Assembly: GCA_903913285.1 (NCBI GenBank)
Contig: CAIWKO010000010.1
Span: 124,001-188,000, forward strand
Length of the DNA: 64,000 bases
Source of the DNA: an uncultured Bacteroidales bacterium
GTDB lineage: Bacteria; Bacteroidota; Bacteroidia; Bacteroidales; CAIWKO01
Direction: 5' to 3'
Shown: positions 7,564 through 16,872 of the stretch, piece after piece
Layout of the letters: every line of letters begins with the position of its first letter
Numbering within the stretch: the stretch's first letter is position 1
Notes under the pieces: generated by a model
Told to the model about the DNA's origin: nothing
What the model saw: only the letters and a program-made list of their open reading frames with translations
Database searches by the model: none
Program-made: the position numbers and the translations under genes

Positions 7564-8412
7564 TATAATCCCGTATAGCTTCAGTTCCGCTTCCATTTCC
7601 AGTTTCAATTTCTTAGCTTCGGCGCGTGCCATCTCGCCAAAATCCTTCTCCGCCGAAGCATACAAAATGCTGCGCGACGCATTCACCAGCAAACCGCATT
7701 GCGTGTTGATGCCGTATTTCACCACATCCTGCAAACTGCCTCCCTGCGCTCCCACGCCCGGCACCAGCAAAAAATGCTCGGGAACTATCTTGCGTATGCT
7801 TTGCAGCATCTCGGCCTGAGTGGCGCCCACCACGAACATCATATTATTGGGTGTGCCCCATTTCTTCGAAGTTTCCAACACCAGCTCGAACAAATACCGT
7901 TCGCCTTCGGGCGTCATCACCTTTTGAAACTGAAAATTGCAGGCGCCCTTGTTCGAAGTGAGGGCGAGCAAAATCACCCACTTATCCTTATGCGCCAAAA
8001 AAGGCGTCACCGAATCTTCGCCCATATACGGAGCCACCGTAACGGCATTAAAATCAAAACCCGAATAGGTTTTATCATAAAACGTCTTCGCATATTGCGA
8101 CGAGGTGTTGCCAATATCGCCGCGTTTGGCATCGGCAATCAAAAAAACCTCCGAGCGGTAATGCTCCAGATAGTTCACCGTTTTTTGCAGGCTGGTCCAG
8201 CCTGCCACACCCATCGCCTCGTAAAAAGCAATATTGGGTTTATACGCCACCGCATAATCGATAGTAGCGTCGATGATCTTTTTATTAAATTCAAAAACGG
8301 GGTCGTCCGAAGCCAGCAAATGTTTTGGAATTTTCGACAGTTCGGTATCCAAACCCACACAAAGAAAAGATTTCTTTCTCCTGATATTAGCGACCAATTC
8401 TTTCCGTGTCAT
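7561..8412 (-). CDS. pyrF: Orotidine 5'-phosphate decarboxylase
   Basis: Last step of de novo UMP synthesis: decarboxylation of OMP in the cytoplasm. 283 residues, the length of the longer (type 2) family form. FLCVGLDT (16-23), the catalytic DAKRGDIGNT (94-103) with its Asp-x-Lys-x-x-Asp core, and the phosphate-binding LLVPGVGAQGGSL region (about 215-227) are all present. It starts 15 bases downstream of the prfA stop, so the two are probably cotranscribed. Confidence 0.95.
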   Translation of the reverse strand: MTRKELVANIRRKKSFLCVGLDTELSKIPKHLLASDDPVFEFNKKIIDATIDYAVAYKPNIAFYEAMGVAGWTSLQKTVNYLEHYRSEVFLIADAKRGDIGNTSSQYAKTFYDKTYSGFDFNAVTVAPYMGEDSVTPFLAHKDKWVILLALTSNKGACNFQFQKVMTPEGERYLFELVLETSKKWGTPNNMMFVVGATQAEMLQSIRKIVPEHFLLVPGVGAQGGSLQDVVKYGINTQCGLLVNASRSILYASAEKDFGEMARAEAKKLKLEMEAELKLYGII

Positions 8413-8427
8413 ACTTTTAGATTTTAA

Positions 8428-9507
8428 TTAAATTTCTTCGCCGGCGGCTTTCAGGCGTTCGGCGTTTTCGGCAAGCTGCAGGGCTTCTATCAGTTCCTGA
8501 ACCCCGCCGCCGTCGATAACCGTTTGAAGATTATACAAAGTTAAATGAATTCTGTGATCCGTCACCCTGCTTTGCGGATAATTATACGTGCGTATTTTGG
8601 CCGAGCGGTCGCCGGTCGAAACCATAGTTTTACGTTTCGACGAAACTTCGTCCAGATACTTCTGATGTTCCACCTCGTAGATGCGGCTGCGCAAAACCGT
8701 CATAGCTTTCTCCAGGTTCTTCACCTGCGATTTCTGGTCCTGACATATCACCACGATTCCTGTAGGGATATGCGTAAGCCTTACGGCCGAATAGGTGGTA
8801 TTCACCGATTGTCCTCCCGGCCCCGACGAACAAAACGTATCGCGGCGTATATCCGATTCCTTCACATCCACATCAAACTCGTCGGCTTCGGGCAGCACCA
8901 CCACCGAGGCAGCCGAAGTATGAACCCTGCCCTGAGCTTCCGTTTTCGGAACCCGTTGCACACGATGCACTCCCGACTCGTATTTCAGCAAACCATACAC
9001 ATTTTCGCCGCTCACGTTGATAATAATTTCCTTATATCCGCCCACAGTTCCCTCGGTCATATCCACCAGCTCTATTTTCCAACCTTTAATTTCGGCGTAG
9101 CGGCTATACATGCGATACAGATCGCCGGCAAAAATGCTGGCTTCGTCGCCTCCTGCTCCGGCACGAATTTCAACTATGGCATTCTTTCCGTCTTCGGGGT
9201 CGGCGGGTATCAACATCAGTCGGATATCTTCCTCCAGCTTATCTTTTTCCTGATTCAGATGGTCGAGCTCTTCCTTGGCATACGAACGCATTTCCTCGTC
9301 CTTCTCGTTATACATCACATCCTTTGCCGAAGTAATATGTTTCAGGATGGTATCATATTTATTATAGGCTTCCACCACCGGCGAAAGCTCTTTATAATCC
9401 TTATTCAGTTTAATAAATCGTTTCACATCGTTAATGGCTTCCGGTTCGTTCATCAACCGACCGATTTCTTCCCAACGAGAATGGATAGCCTTGAGTTTGT
9501 CAAGCAT
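8428..9507 (-). CDS. prfA: Peptide chain release factor 1
   Basis: Recognises UAA and UAG in the ribosomal A site and triggers hydrolysis of peptidyl-tRNA. 359 residues, full length. The codon-recognition motif is PKT (187-189, matching the P-x-T of RF1 rather than the SPF of RF2), within VPKTEAQGRVHTSAA. The catalytic GGQ lies at 231-233 in SSGPGGQSVNTTYS. The unbroken frame with an early coiled-coil domain (residues 1-100) fits RF1. It follows purM by 36 bases, with a possible promoter in that gap. Confidence 0.96.
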   Translation of the reverse strand: MLDKLKAIHSRWEEIGRLMNEPEAINDVKRFIKLNKDYKELSPVVEAYNKYDTILKHITSAKDVMYNEKDEEMRSYAKEELDHLNQEKDKLEEDIRLMLIPADPEDGKNAIVEIRAGAGGDEASIFAGDLYRMYSRYAEIKGWKIELVDMTEGTVGGYKEIIINVSGENVYGLLKYESGVHRVQRVPKTEAQGRVHTSAASVVVLPEADEFDVDVKESDIRRDTFCSSGPGGQSVNTTYSAVRLTHIPTGIVVICQDQKSQVKNLEKAMTVLRSRIYEVEHQKYLDEVSSKRKTMVSTGDRSAKIRTYNYPQSRVTDHRIHLTLYNLQTVIDGGGVQELIEALQLAENAERLKAAGEEI

Positions 9508-9520
9508 ACAAATTTTTTTA

Positions 9521-9528
9521 CAAAGTTA
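9521..9528 (-). promoter_or_regulatory. Candidate -7 promoter element upstream of prfA
   Basis: The minus strand reads TAACTTTG, matching TAnnTTTG, 14 bases before the prfA start. No clear -33 TTTG was found at the expected distance, so this is tentative. Confidence 0.35.
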
Positions 9529-9543
9529 ATACAAAAAAGAGAG

Positions 9544-10713
9544 CTAATAGGAATAATGCCCAAATTCGGTTTTGATGGTGAGCGATGCTTTTTCAGCCTT
9601 TTCGCATCTTCCGATGATCCGGGCATCGATATTGAATTGTTTAGCGATAAGCATTATTTCCTGAGCAATACTTTCGGGAACATAAATTTCGAGGCGGTGG
9701 CCCATATTGAAAACCTTATACATTTCTTTCCAGTCGTAGCCGGCCTGATCGTGGATCAACTTAAACAAAGGTGGTATTTCAAACAGGTTATCTTTAATAA
9801 TGTGCAGATCGGAAACAAAATTCAGCACCTTGGTTTGTGCCCCACCAGTGCAATGTATCACCCCGTGGATCTGCGAACGAAATTCTTTCAGAATGGCCAG
9901 CATCAAAGGAGCATAAGTTCGCGTGGGCGACAGAACAGCCTTTCCGATATTGACAGGCATATCGGGAACAGTATCTGTGAGCAGATATTTACCCGAATAC
10001 ACCAGATCGTCGGGAATCGACTTGTCGAAACTCTCGGGATATTTGGTTTTATAAACCGAACTAAAAACTTCGTGTCGGGCAGAGGTCAGCCCGTTGCTTC
10101 CCATTCCCGAATTATATTCCTTTTCGTACGAGGCTTTACCGAACGAAGCAAAACCAATGATAACATCATTATCCGTAATTTTCTCATTGGTGATCACCTC
10201 ATCGCGTTTCATGCGGCACGAAACCACCGAATCAACCACTACGGTCCGCACCAGATCGCCCACGTCAGCCGTTTCGCCCCCTGAAGCATAAATAGACATA
10301 CCATAGCTGCGCAATAATTCCAAAAACTCCTCCGTTCCGTTGATGATCTCAGAGATAACCTCGCCCGGTATCAAAAACTTATTGCGACCGATCAGCGATG
10401 ATAATATAATATTTTGAGCAGCGCCAATACATAAAAGGTCATCGGTATTCATCACAATTGCATCCTGAGCTATGCCTTTCCATACCGAAATATCCCCTGT
10501 TTCTTTCCAATAGATATATGCAAGCGACGATTTAGTGCCTGCACCATCGGCATGCATCAACGAACAATACTGAGGGTCGTTGCCATAAACATCAGGAATA
10601 ACTTTACAAAAAGCTTTCGGAAAAATACCTTTGTCGATATTCTTAATTGAATTGTGAACATCTTCTTTAGATGCCGACACTCCGCGCTGATTATATTTTT
10701 CCGAATTGCTCAT
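9544..10713 (-). CDS. purM: Phosphoribosylformylglycinamidine cyclo-ligase
   Basis: ATP-dependent ring closure giving aminoimidazole ribonucleotide in purine synthesis. The start is set at the ATG at 10713 (MSNSEKYNQRGVSA); the frame extends 10 codons further, but those codons lie inside the terminator hairpin at 10729-10758. 389 residues. The N-terminal YNQRGVSASKEDV, HADGAGTKS, NTDDLLCIGA and GGETADVGDLVRT elements match the PurM/AIR-synthase fold, and HCTGGAQTK lies in the C-terminal half. The divergent C-terminal domain is like other Bacteroidota PurM. Starts just after the terminator of the upstream OmpA gene. Confidence 0.9.
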   Translation of the reverse strand: MSNSEKYNQRGVSASKEDVHNSIKNIDKGIFPKAFCKVIPDVYGNDPQYCSLMHADGAGTKSSLAYIYWKETGDISVWKGIAQDAIVMNTDDLLCIGAAQNIILSSLIGRNKFLIPGEVISEIINGTEEFLELLRSYGMSIYASGGETADVGDLVRTVVVDSVVSCRMKRDEVITNEKITDNDVIIGFASFGKASYEKEYNSGMGSNGLTSARHEVFSSVYKTKYPESFDKSIPDDLVYSGKYLLTDTVPDMPVNIGKAVLSPTRTYAPLMLAILKEFRSQIHGVIHCTGGAQTKVLNFVSDLHIIKDNLFEIPPLFKLIHDQAGYDWKEMYKVFNMGHRLEIYVPESIAQEIMLIAKQFNIDARIIGRCEKAEKASLTIKTEFGHYSY

Positions 10714-10721
10714 TGATTGAA

Positions 10722-10758
10722 TAAAAAAAGCATCCCGACACAAATGTATCGGGACGCT
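10722..10758 (-). terminator. Intrinsic terminator of the OmpA-family gene
   Basis: On the minus strand AGCGTCCCGATAC (10758-10746), loop ATTT, GTGTCGGGATGCT, then seven T residues (10729-10723). Strong 13-bp stem with one mismatch, 25 bases after the stop at 10783. Confidence 0.85.
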
Positions 10759-10782
10759 CTTATAATACTTTCATTTCAAAGT

Positions 10783-13305
10783 CTATTTTTTATCACTTTT
10801 CGGTACTGCAGGACTATCGAAAATAAGTTGTTTCTTTTCGTCGTCCACATTAAATTCACCAAATTTCGATAAAGTCTTGGAACCTAAAACCACATCGGGT
10901 GATAAACCTTTAACAACAACAGCTTCAATATTACTTTGGAATTTCTTTGCAATATTCAGTTTCTTAAGATTAACTGCAGCATTCTTTTTGATCGAACCAT
11001 CATCGTTAAACGCTTTCGATTTATCTTTAAAATCAGAAACAGTGATACGATATTCTTTTAAAAGTTTCATGGCAAATGTTTCAGAAATTTTCATAGTATC
11101 TTCGGCAGCATCGTATTTAAAATCTGTTGAGATGCCATTGATAACCATACGCCCTTCGAAAGTTCCGCTACCACTTGGTAAAATGGTTAGAATATTATCC
11201 ATCGGGTTAATCTCAATAACAAAGCTCTTAGCATTAGAATCAATAGTAGTTGGCGGAACAAAATCTTCACGCAAAATTGTAAATTCTGTTCTACGGTTCA
11301 ACTGATGAGCAGCTTCTTTCTCGCAGGTAGTTTTCAGCGTTTTGATATAATCATCTGTCATCTGAGTTCCTTTTGCAAAGAAGAATGATTTGTCTTTACA
11401 CTGCGCGTATTTTCCCGGATCGAGAACTACATTTTTATCGCGGTCAAGAATACGCGGACGGTTAGCACCATAACCTTTAGCAACAAGACGTCCCGGATCA
11501 ATTTTACCAGAATCGATAACATATTCTACAGCAGATCTTGCTCTGCGTTGTGACAACGAATCGTTTGTCATCGGTATTGGACGACTATCTGTATGTGATG
11601 ATAATTCAATTACCCATCTTGGGTTAAGTCTTAAAATATTTACAAGCCAGTCCAAAGAATCTTTTGCCTGTGGTGTTAAATACCATTTACCCAAATCATA
11701 TAAAACATCTGGTAATACAACCGGTAAAACAGGAACAGGAACCAGATTAAAGTCATGAACTAAATCTTTACTATGCGTTAATCCAACAGTTGTTTCGCGA
11801 CCTTCTTTAGCAAAATATTTTGGTTTGGAAACGGTTAATTCGTAAGAGGTGTTCTCTAAAATTTGTGTTTTACCAAATTGATATAATCCTGTTGTATCTG
11901 AGTTAACATCTAAAACTGTACCATCAGATCCAACCAATTTAACACTTGCGCCGCGTATTACCTGTTTTGTGCTATCATCTCTGATAACGCCTTGTAATGT
12001 AAACACCAAAGGTGGTAAATAAAAATAGTAAATATCATCAACACCTTTTCCGCCTTTACGGTTAGATGAAAGATATCCCTCCTCTTTATTCCCTTTAAAT
12101 ATAATACCGAAATCATCACCTGCAGAATTCAAGGGATATTTTAAATTTTCGGGGGTAACCCATTTTCCGTTTTCAAAAGTAGTCTTATAAATATCCAAAC
12201 CTCCCATTCCTAAGTGTTCAGCACCATCGGAAGAAAAAAACAAGACACCATCGTCACGAAGATATGGAAACATTTCATTACCTGATGTGTTGATAGTTGG
12301 CCCTAAATTTACAGGTTTATCAAAGGGTTTTGTTTTTTTAGTACGTTTCGCCATCCAGATATCTTTTCCACCATAACCACCTGTCATATCTGATGAGAAA
12401 TAAATTGTCAATTCTTCATCATCAAGAGTAGGATGCCCGATAGCAATACTCATATCGTTGCTCAATTTCAGTGTATCGGGTTTATCCCAACCATGTCCTT
12501 GTTTTTTTGAATAGTATATCTGGCAACCGAGTTTTGATTTTTTAACAATCGGACAACGGGCAAAATAAATTACATTGGCCTTTTTATTAACCCACGGAGA
12601 CCCTTCGTTTACTTCGGTATTCAAATTTTCGTCTAAAGGAAGTGGTTCACTCCATGCTCCTTTTTTATCTAATGTGGAAATATATAAATCTGAAAAATTT
12701 TGACCTGTCCATCCGTCTGTACCATGTCCGATGGAACCATCACGGGTTGAAGTAAAAATGATAGCTTTATAATTTTTATCAGCCCAATAGGGTGAGAAAT
12801 CAGATTGACGACTATTAAATTTTTTAGAATTCTCTATAACATACCTTGTTGGATCTTGTTTCCATTTAATAGCTAATTGACAAGCTTCAGCTCCTAACCC
12901 ACCACGAGAATCGGTCGGAACCAGTTTTTTATATTCATTATATTCTACAACAGCTTCAGCATATTGTTCATCAGCTTTCAGAGCATCTGCAAGATAAAGA
13001 TGAGCAATAGGATCCGGATAATTTGATTTTACTACCCTGGAATACCAATTAATAGCTTGCTTTTCATCATTTGTCATCCGGTAACATTCCGCCAAGCGAA
13101 ATAAGACTCTGGACTTTTCAGCTTTATTCTTCTTAATCTTGTTGTATGCTTTTTTGTACAAGTCAATTGCAACAGTATATTGCTCCGTTTCAAATGCTTT
13201 ATCTGCATCAGAACCAGCATTGTGTTGAGCAAGAACTTTTCCGGTTTGAAGCACCAGAAACACTAAAAAAACTGCAATTCCTAATTTGTATATTTTCTGC
13301 TTCAT
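10783..13305 (-). CDS. PorE-like OmpA-family outer-membrane protein with a C-terminal retropepsin-like domain
   Basis: 840 residues. Signal peptide ending near VLAQ (27), TPR helices (about 30-150), a WD40/PD40-type beta-propeller (about 165-430, with repeated FSSD-like blades), a carboxypeptidase-regulatory-like domain (about 433-515) and an OmpA peptidoglycan-binding domain (about 530-690) in the order known for the T9SS protein PorE. PorE anchors the secretion machine to the cell wall. Unlike a plain PorE, about 150 more residues follow: MVINGISTDFKYDAAED (about 720-736) and VVLGSKTLSKFGEFNVDD (about 805-822) resemble the two landmarks of retropepsin-like proteases, but DTG is replaced by DAA at 732-734, so it is probably inactive. 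A terminator follows. Confidence 0.85.
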   Translation of the reverse strand: MKQKIYKLGIAVFLVFLVLQTGKVLAQHNAGSDADKAFETEQYTVAIDLYKKAYNKIKKNKAEKSRVLFRLAECYRMTNDEKQAINWYSRVVKSNYPDPIAHLYLADALKADEQYAEAVVEYNEYKKLVPTDSRGGLGAEACQLAIKWKQDPTRYVIENSKKFNSRQSDFSPYWADKNYKAIIFTSTRDGSIGHGTDGWTGQNFSDLYISTLDKKGAWSEPLPLDENLNTEVNEGSPWVNKKANVIYFARCPIVKKSKLGCQIYYSKKQGHGWDKPDTLKLSNDMSIAIGHPTLDDEELTIYFSSDMTGGYGGKDIWMAKRTKKTKPFDKPVNLGPTINTSGNEMFPYLRDDGVLFFSSDGAEHLGMGGLDIYKTTFENGKWVTPENLKYPLNSAGDDFGIIFKGNKEEGYLSSNRKGGKGVDDIYYFYLPPLVFTLQGVIRDDSTKQVIRGASVKLVGSDGTVLDVNSDTTGLYQFGKTQILENTSYELTVSKPKYFAKEGRETTVGLTHSKDLVHDFNLVPVPVLPVVLPDVLYDLGKWYLTPQAKDSLDWLVNILRLNPRWVIELSSHTDSRPIPMTNDSLSQRRARSAVEYVIDSGKIDPGRLVAKGYGANRPRILDRDKNVVLDPGKYAQCKDKSFFFAKGTQMTDDYIKTLKTTCEKEAAHQLNRRTEFTILREDFVPPTTIDSNAKSFVIEINPMDNILTILPSGSGTFEGRMVINGISTDFKYDAAEDTMKISETFAMKLLKEYRITVSDFKDKSKAFNDDGSIKKNAAVNLKKLNIAKKFQSNIEAVVVKGLSPDVVLGSKTLSKFGEFNVDDEKKQLIFDSPAVPKSDKK

Positions 13306-13508
13306 AAAAAAAATATTAAACCCTAATATAATAGTGCGCTAATTTAATTAATTATTCATTACAAATAAAAGAACAATTTTATAATTTTTAATTTTGTTTC
13401 AATTTTTTCAACAATTTTATTTTTATTTACTTATCCTGTAATAATTTAACAAAAAAATGAAATATGAAAAAAATAATCAGAAATAATGTAAAAACTTTTT
13501 AATAATTA

Positions 13509-13533
13509 TAAAAAAATGCCTTTTTCAAGGCAT
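13509..13533 (-). terminator. Intrinsic terminator of secDF
   Basis: Minus strand ATGCCTT, loop GAAA, AAGGCAT (13533-13516) followed by a T-rich run, 8 bases beyond the secDF stop. The 234-base gap to the OmpA start is otherwise AT-rich with nothing recognised. Confidence 0.8.
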
Positions 13534-13540
13534 TTATACG

Positions 13541-16500
13541 CTATTTTTTTGCTTGAAGTTGCAAAGCCTTTTCTTTTCTTTTTTGCTGCCATAATAATAA
13601 ATCATATGCAATTGGAGTAGCATTCAAAATTGAAGAGTATGTTCCAATCACTACTCCAAACAATAAAGCAAAAGCAAACCCACGAATAACTTCACCTCCA
13701 AACAAAAACATCGATAACAAAACTAAAAATGTAATACCTGACGTATTCAATGTTCTTCCCAAAGTACTGTTAATAGCAGCATTCATATTGGTTTTCATAT
13801 CACGTTTAGGATAAAGACTCATATATTCACGAATTCTGTCGAAGATAATAACCGAGTCCATAATTGAATAACCAATAATAGTTAAAATTGCCGCAATAAA
13901 ATGCTGGTCGATGTCGAGACTAAAAGGTAATATTCCATATAAAAGGGAGAAAATAGAAATAGTAATGAATGTATCATGAATCAGTGATCCCACAGCCCCT
14001 ATTCCCCATTGCCATTTTTTAAATCGAACGGCAATGTATATGAAAATTATCAACAATGAAAAGAATACGGCATAATAAGCTTTAATTAATAAGCTATAAG
14101 CAATAGTAGGTTCCACCTTCTGAGAACTTAAACGACCTAATGCTTTTTTATCTGCATGAGACATAAAGTCTCCAAGTGATAACTTATTTTTATAAAACTT
14201 ATTCAGCCCCTGATACAACCTTAATTCAACCAAAGAATCAGCTTTAGCTGTTTTATCCTTTAGCATATAAGAGGTAGTGATTTTTACCTGATCATTCGGT
14301 CCAAAAGTTTTCACTTCGGGTTTTTGACCATCAAAAGCAGTAGCCAGCGACATTCGGATATCTTCTGTTTTTACATCCTGATCGAAACGAACTACATAAC
14401 TTCTCCCACCGGTGAAATCAATACCATAACTTAATCCTCTTACTGACAGAGAAACAATACCTGCAAGAAATAAAGCTAAAGAAAGGATGTAATAATATTT
14501 TCTGACCCCTATAAAATTTATATTTACCTTAGTTAAAAAGCTTTTCGTGAATTTGTTCCAAACATTGATTGTGATATTTTTATCCATCATCCAAACAAAA
14601 ATCAAACGTGTGATAAATATTGAACAGAATAATGAACTGATGATACCGATAATTAATGTTGTAGCAAATCCTTGAACAGGACCAGACCCAAAAATATATA
14701 AAACTACCCCAGTCAAAAGAGTCGTAACATTACTGTCGATAATAGCCGAATAGGCATGATGATACCCATCGTGTATGGCAAGACGTATGCCTTTCCCGGT
14801 TCGTATTTCTTCTCGGATACGCTCATAAATAATAACATTCTTATCAACATCCATCCCGATAGTCAATACGATACCTGCAATGCCCGGTAAAGTTAGCACG
14901 GCACCAAGTGACGCTAAAATTCCAAACACAAAGAACATATTCGTAAACAAGGCCACATCAGCTACCAAACCAGCTCTGTTGTAATAGAAGATCATATAAA
15001 GTAAGGTAACAATGAAGGCAATTATCATTGACCACAAACCTGCATTAATAGCTTCTTTCCCAAGAGTAGGTCCAACAACTGCTTCTTCAACAATACGTGC
15101 CGGAGCAGGAAGTTTCCCCGCTTTTAAAATATTAGCCAAATCTTTTGCTTCTTCAAGTGTGAAATTTCCGGTGATTGATGAACGGCCATTCGGAATTTCG
15201 CTTTGAACTGTAGGTGCTGAATAAACATAGTCATCCAGAACAATAGCAACTGATTTCCCAATATTACTTGCTGTCAGGTTTTTCCATATGCTGGCACCTT
15301 CAGAGTTCATACTCATTGAGATTTCATTACCCTGATTTTGGGCAATATCCTGACGGGCATCAACAATTACATCACCACTTAATGATGATGTACCATCACG
15401 AGTTGCTTTCAGTGCATATAAACGTAATGTTGTTCCTTTTTCATCAAAAGCTTTTACATCCCACATAAAATGCAATTCACGGGGGAAAATAATTTGAACT
15501 AAAGGATTACGAAGCATCATGCCAACTTTAGCAGTATCAATGATCTGGCTATACCCAACAACAGCACCTTTATTAGGATAATAATTTCCTTTATCATCCT
15601 GACTTAATGCAGGTTGAAGATACGCTAATAAAGGATGATCTTTTGAATATTCTTCAAATGATTGTTTGGAATTTTTAGTTTTATCCTTGCCATTTTTAGA
15701 AGTATCTTTTGAACTTGCTTTATCAACTAATGATTCCTTTTTACTGGAATCTTGTTTTACAGTTTTATCCTCAGCGATTTTTGTTTTCGCATTTGTTGAA
15801 TCTGCTTTTTTAATAGTATCATTATTTGATACCAATGCTTTTATCTTTTTATCAGCTTCTTCAATATAGGAATAAACATCTTTGTATTCATATGTTTCCC
15901 AAAATTCCAGCTTTGCTGTACCCTGAATAAGTTTCCTGACACGTTCAGGATCTTTAACACCGGGCAATTCAATTAAAATTCTTCCGCTGCTTCCAAATTT
16001 TTGAATGTTTGGTTGTGTAACACCGAAACGGTCAATACGGGTACGAAGAATATTAAAAGTTCTGTCAACTGCATCATCGGTTTCTTTTTTAATTGCAGCA
16101 AGCACTTCATCATCGGTGGAATTAAAATTAACCTTATCTTTCAGTCCTACAATAAAAAATGATGCCAGCTTTGCATTGGATTTATTATTGGTTTTGAATG
16201 ATTCGCCGAAAAGCGCAACAAAATCCTGATTACTGGTTTCATGCATTTTTTTTGCATCATCAAGGACTTTATTAAAAAATGGGTCCTTAGTGTTTTGAGC
16301 CAAAGCTTTAATAATATCCGGAACGGAAACTTCCATCGTAACGTTCATCCCGCCTTTAAGGTCAAGACCAAGATTGATTTCACGTTCGCAGCATTCCTTA
16401 TATGTGTATTTACGAATCCATGCAAAGTTATAGATCACTTCGTTGGACATCGAATCAAGATAGAATTGTTCTTTGCTGTTTATTATAGAATCCAGAAAAT

Positions 16501-16681
16501 ATCCTTCTGTATCCGGATTACCTTTTGAAAGCTTTTTTGCAACAACATCTGCACCACTGTTCAAAGCATATTCTTTTGCATCTTTTTTCACCTTTCTCGT
16601 ACATAATGTAAAAGACAGCTGAAACATACATACCAATGCAATCAGAATAGCTAAAAATTTGAAAACTCCTTTATTTTGCAT
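13541..16681 (-). CDS. secDF: Protein translocase subunit SecDF (fused)
   Basis: Proton-driven membrane factor that pulls exported proteins through SecYEG. 1046 residues; SecD and SecF are fused, as is usual in Bacteroidota. The SecD half has an N-terminal membrane segment, a large periplasmic region with GLDLKGGMNVTMEV (about 104-117), DRFGVTQPNIQ and ELPGVKDPERVRKLIQGTA, then five membrane segments including IVLTIGMDVDKNVIIYERIREE. The SecF half begins near residue 715 and has YGIDFTGGRSYVV and DSVIIFDRIRE. Between P1 subdomains lies an unusual Lys/Ser/Asp-rich low-complexity insertion (about residues 280-345). Divergent from the gene at 16873, with its own promoter. Confidence 0.96.
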   Translation of the reverse strand: MQNKGVFKFLAILIALVCMFQLSFTLCTRKVKKDAKEYALNSGADVVAKKLSKGNPDTEGYFLDSIINSKEQFYLDSMSNEVIYNFAWIRKYTYKECCEREINLGLDLKGGMNVTMEVSVPDIIKALAQNTKDPFFNKVLDDAKKMHETSNQDFVALFGESFKTNNKSNAKLASFFIVGLKDKVNFNSTDDEVLAAIKKETDDAVDRTFNILRTRIDRFGVTQPNIQKFGSSGRILIELPGVKDPERVRKLIQGTAKLEFWETYEYKDVYSYIEEADKKIKALVSNNDTIKKADSTNAKTKIAEDKTVKQDSSKKESLVDKASSKDTSKNGKDKTKNSKQSFEEYSKDHPLLAYLQPALSQDDKGNYYPNKGAVVGYSQIIDTAKVGMMLRNPLVQIIFPRELHFMWDVKAFDEKGTTLRLYALKATRDGTSSLSGDVIVDARQDIAQNQGNEISMSMNSEGASIWKNLTASNIGKSVAIVLDDYVYSAPTVQSEIPNGRSSITGNFTLEEAKDLANILKAGKLPAPARIVEEAVVGPTLGKEAINAGLWSMIIAFIVTLLYMIFYYNRAGLVADVALFTNMFFVFGILASLGAVLTLPGIAGIVLTIGMDVDKNVIIYERIREEIRTGKGIRLAIHDGYHHAYSAIIDSNVTTLLTGVVLYIFGSGPVQGFATTLIIGIISSLFCSIFITRLIFVWMMDKNITINVWNKFTKSFLTKVNINFIGVRKYYYILSLALFLAGIVSLSVRGLSYGIDFTGGRSYVVRFDQDVKTEDIRMSLATAFDGQKPEVKTFGPNDQVKITTSYMLKDKTAKADSLVELRLYQGLNKFYKNKLSLGDFMSHADKKALGRLSSQKVEPTIAYSLLIKAYYAVFFSLLIIFIYIAVRFKKWQWGIGAVGSLIHDTFITISIFSLLYGILPFSLDIDQHFIAAILTIIGYSIMDSVIIFDRIREYMSLYPKRDMKTNMNAAINSTLGRTLNTSGITFLVLLSMFLFGGEVIRGFAFALLFGVVIGTYSSILNATPIAYDLLLWQQKRKEKALQLQAKK

Positions 16682-16721
16682 ATCTTACAACGTTTTTTTA
16701 ATACTCTTTTTTTTGAACGTG

Positions 16722-16752
16722 CAAAGATAGAATTTCCTTTGTAAATAACCAA
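16722..16752 (-). promoter_or_regulatory. Promoter of secDF
   Basis: The minus strand has TATCTTTG (16729-16722), preceded at 20 bases by TTG (16752-16750). It lies 41 bases before the start codon. Confidence 0.5.
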
Positions 16753-16800
16753 TATATAATTTACACTTTCTCGAAAAAAATAAAGTTAGTCCGCATAGAA

Positions 16801-16830
16801 TTTATTACTCCTTATATTTTACTACCTTTG
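16801..16830 (+). promoter_or_regulatory. Promoter of the FG-GAP protein gene
   Basis: TACCTTTG at 16823-16830 matches the Bacteroidota -7 box; TTTA at 16801-16804, 18 bases upstream, is a one-base variant of the -33 box. It lies 42 bases before the ATG, back to back with the secDF promoter. Confidence 0.5.
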
Positions 16831-16872
16831 TGAAACTAATGGTTTTCATTATATTTCTCACTAAAATTCATC

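Noticed and set aside
8545..10284. Long open frame on the plus strand opposite prfA and purM (579 codons)
   Set aside because: It lies antisense to two clearly conserved genes and its product is compositionally odd (His/Phe-rich); a shadow frame.
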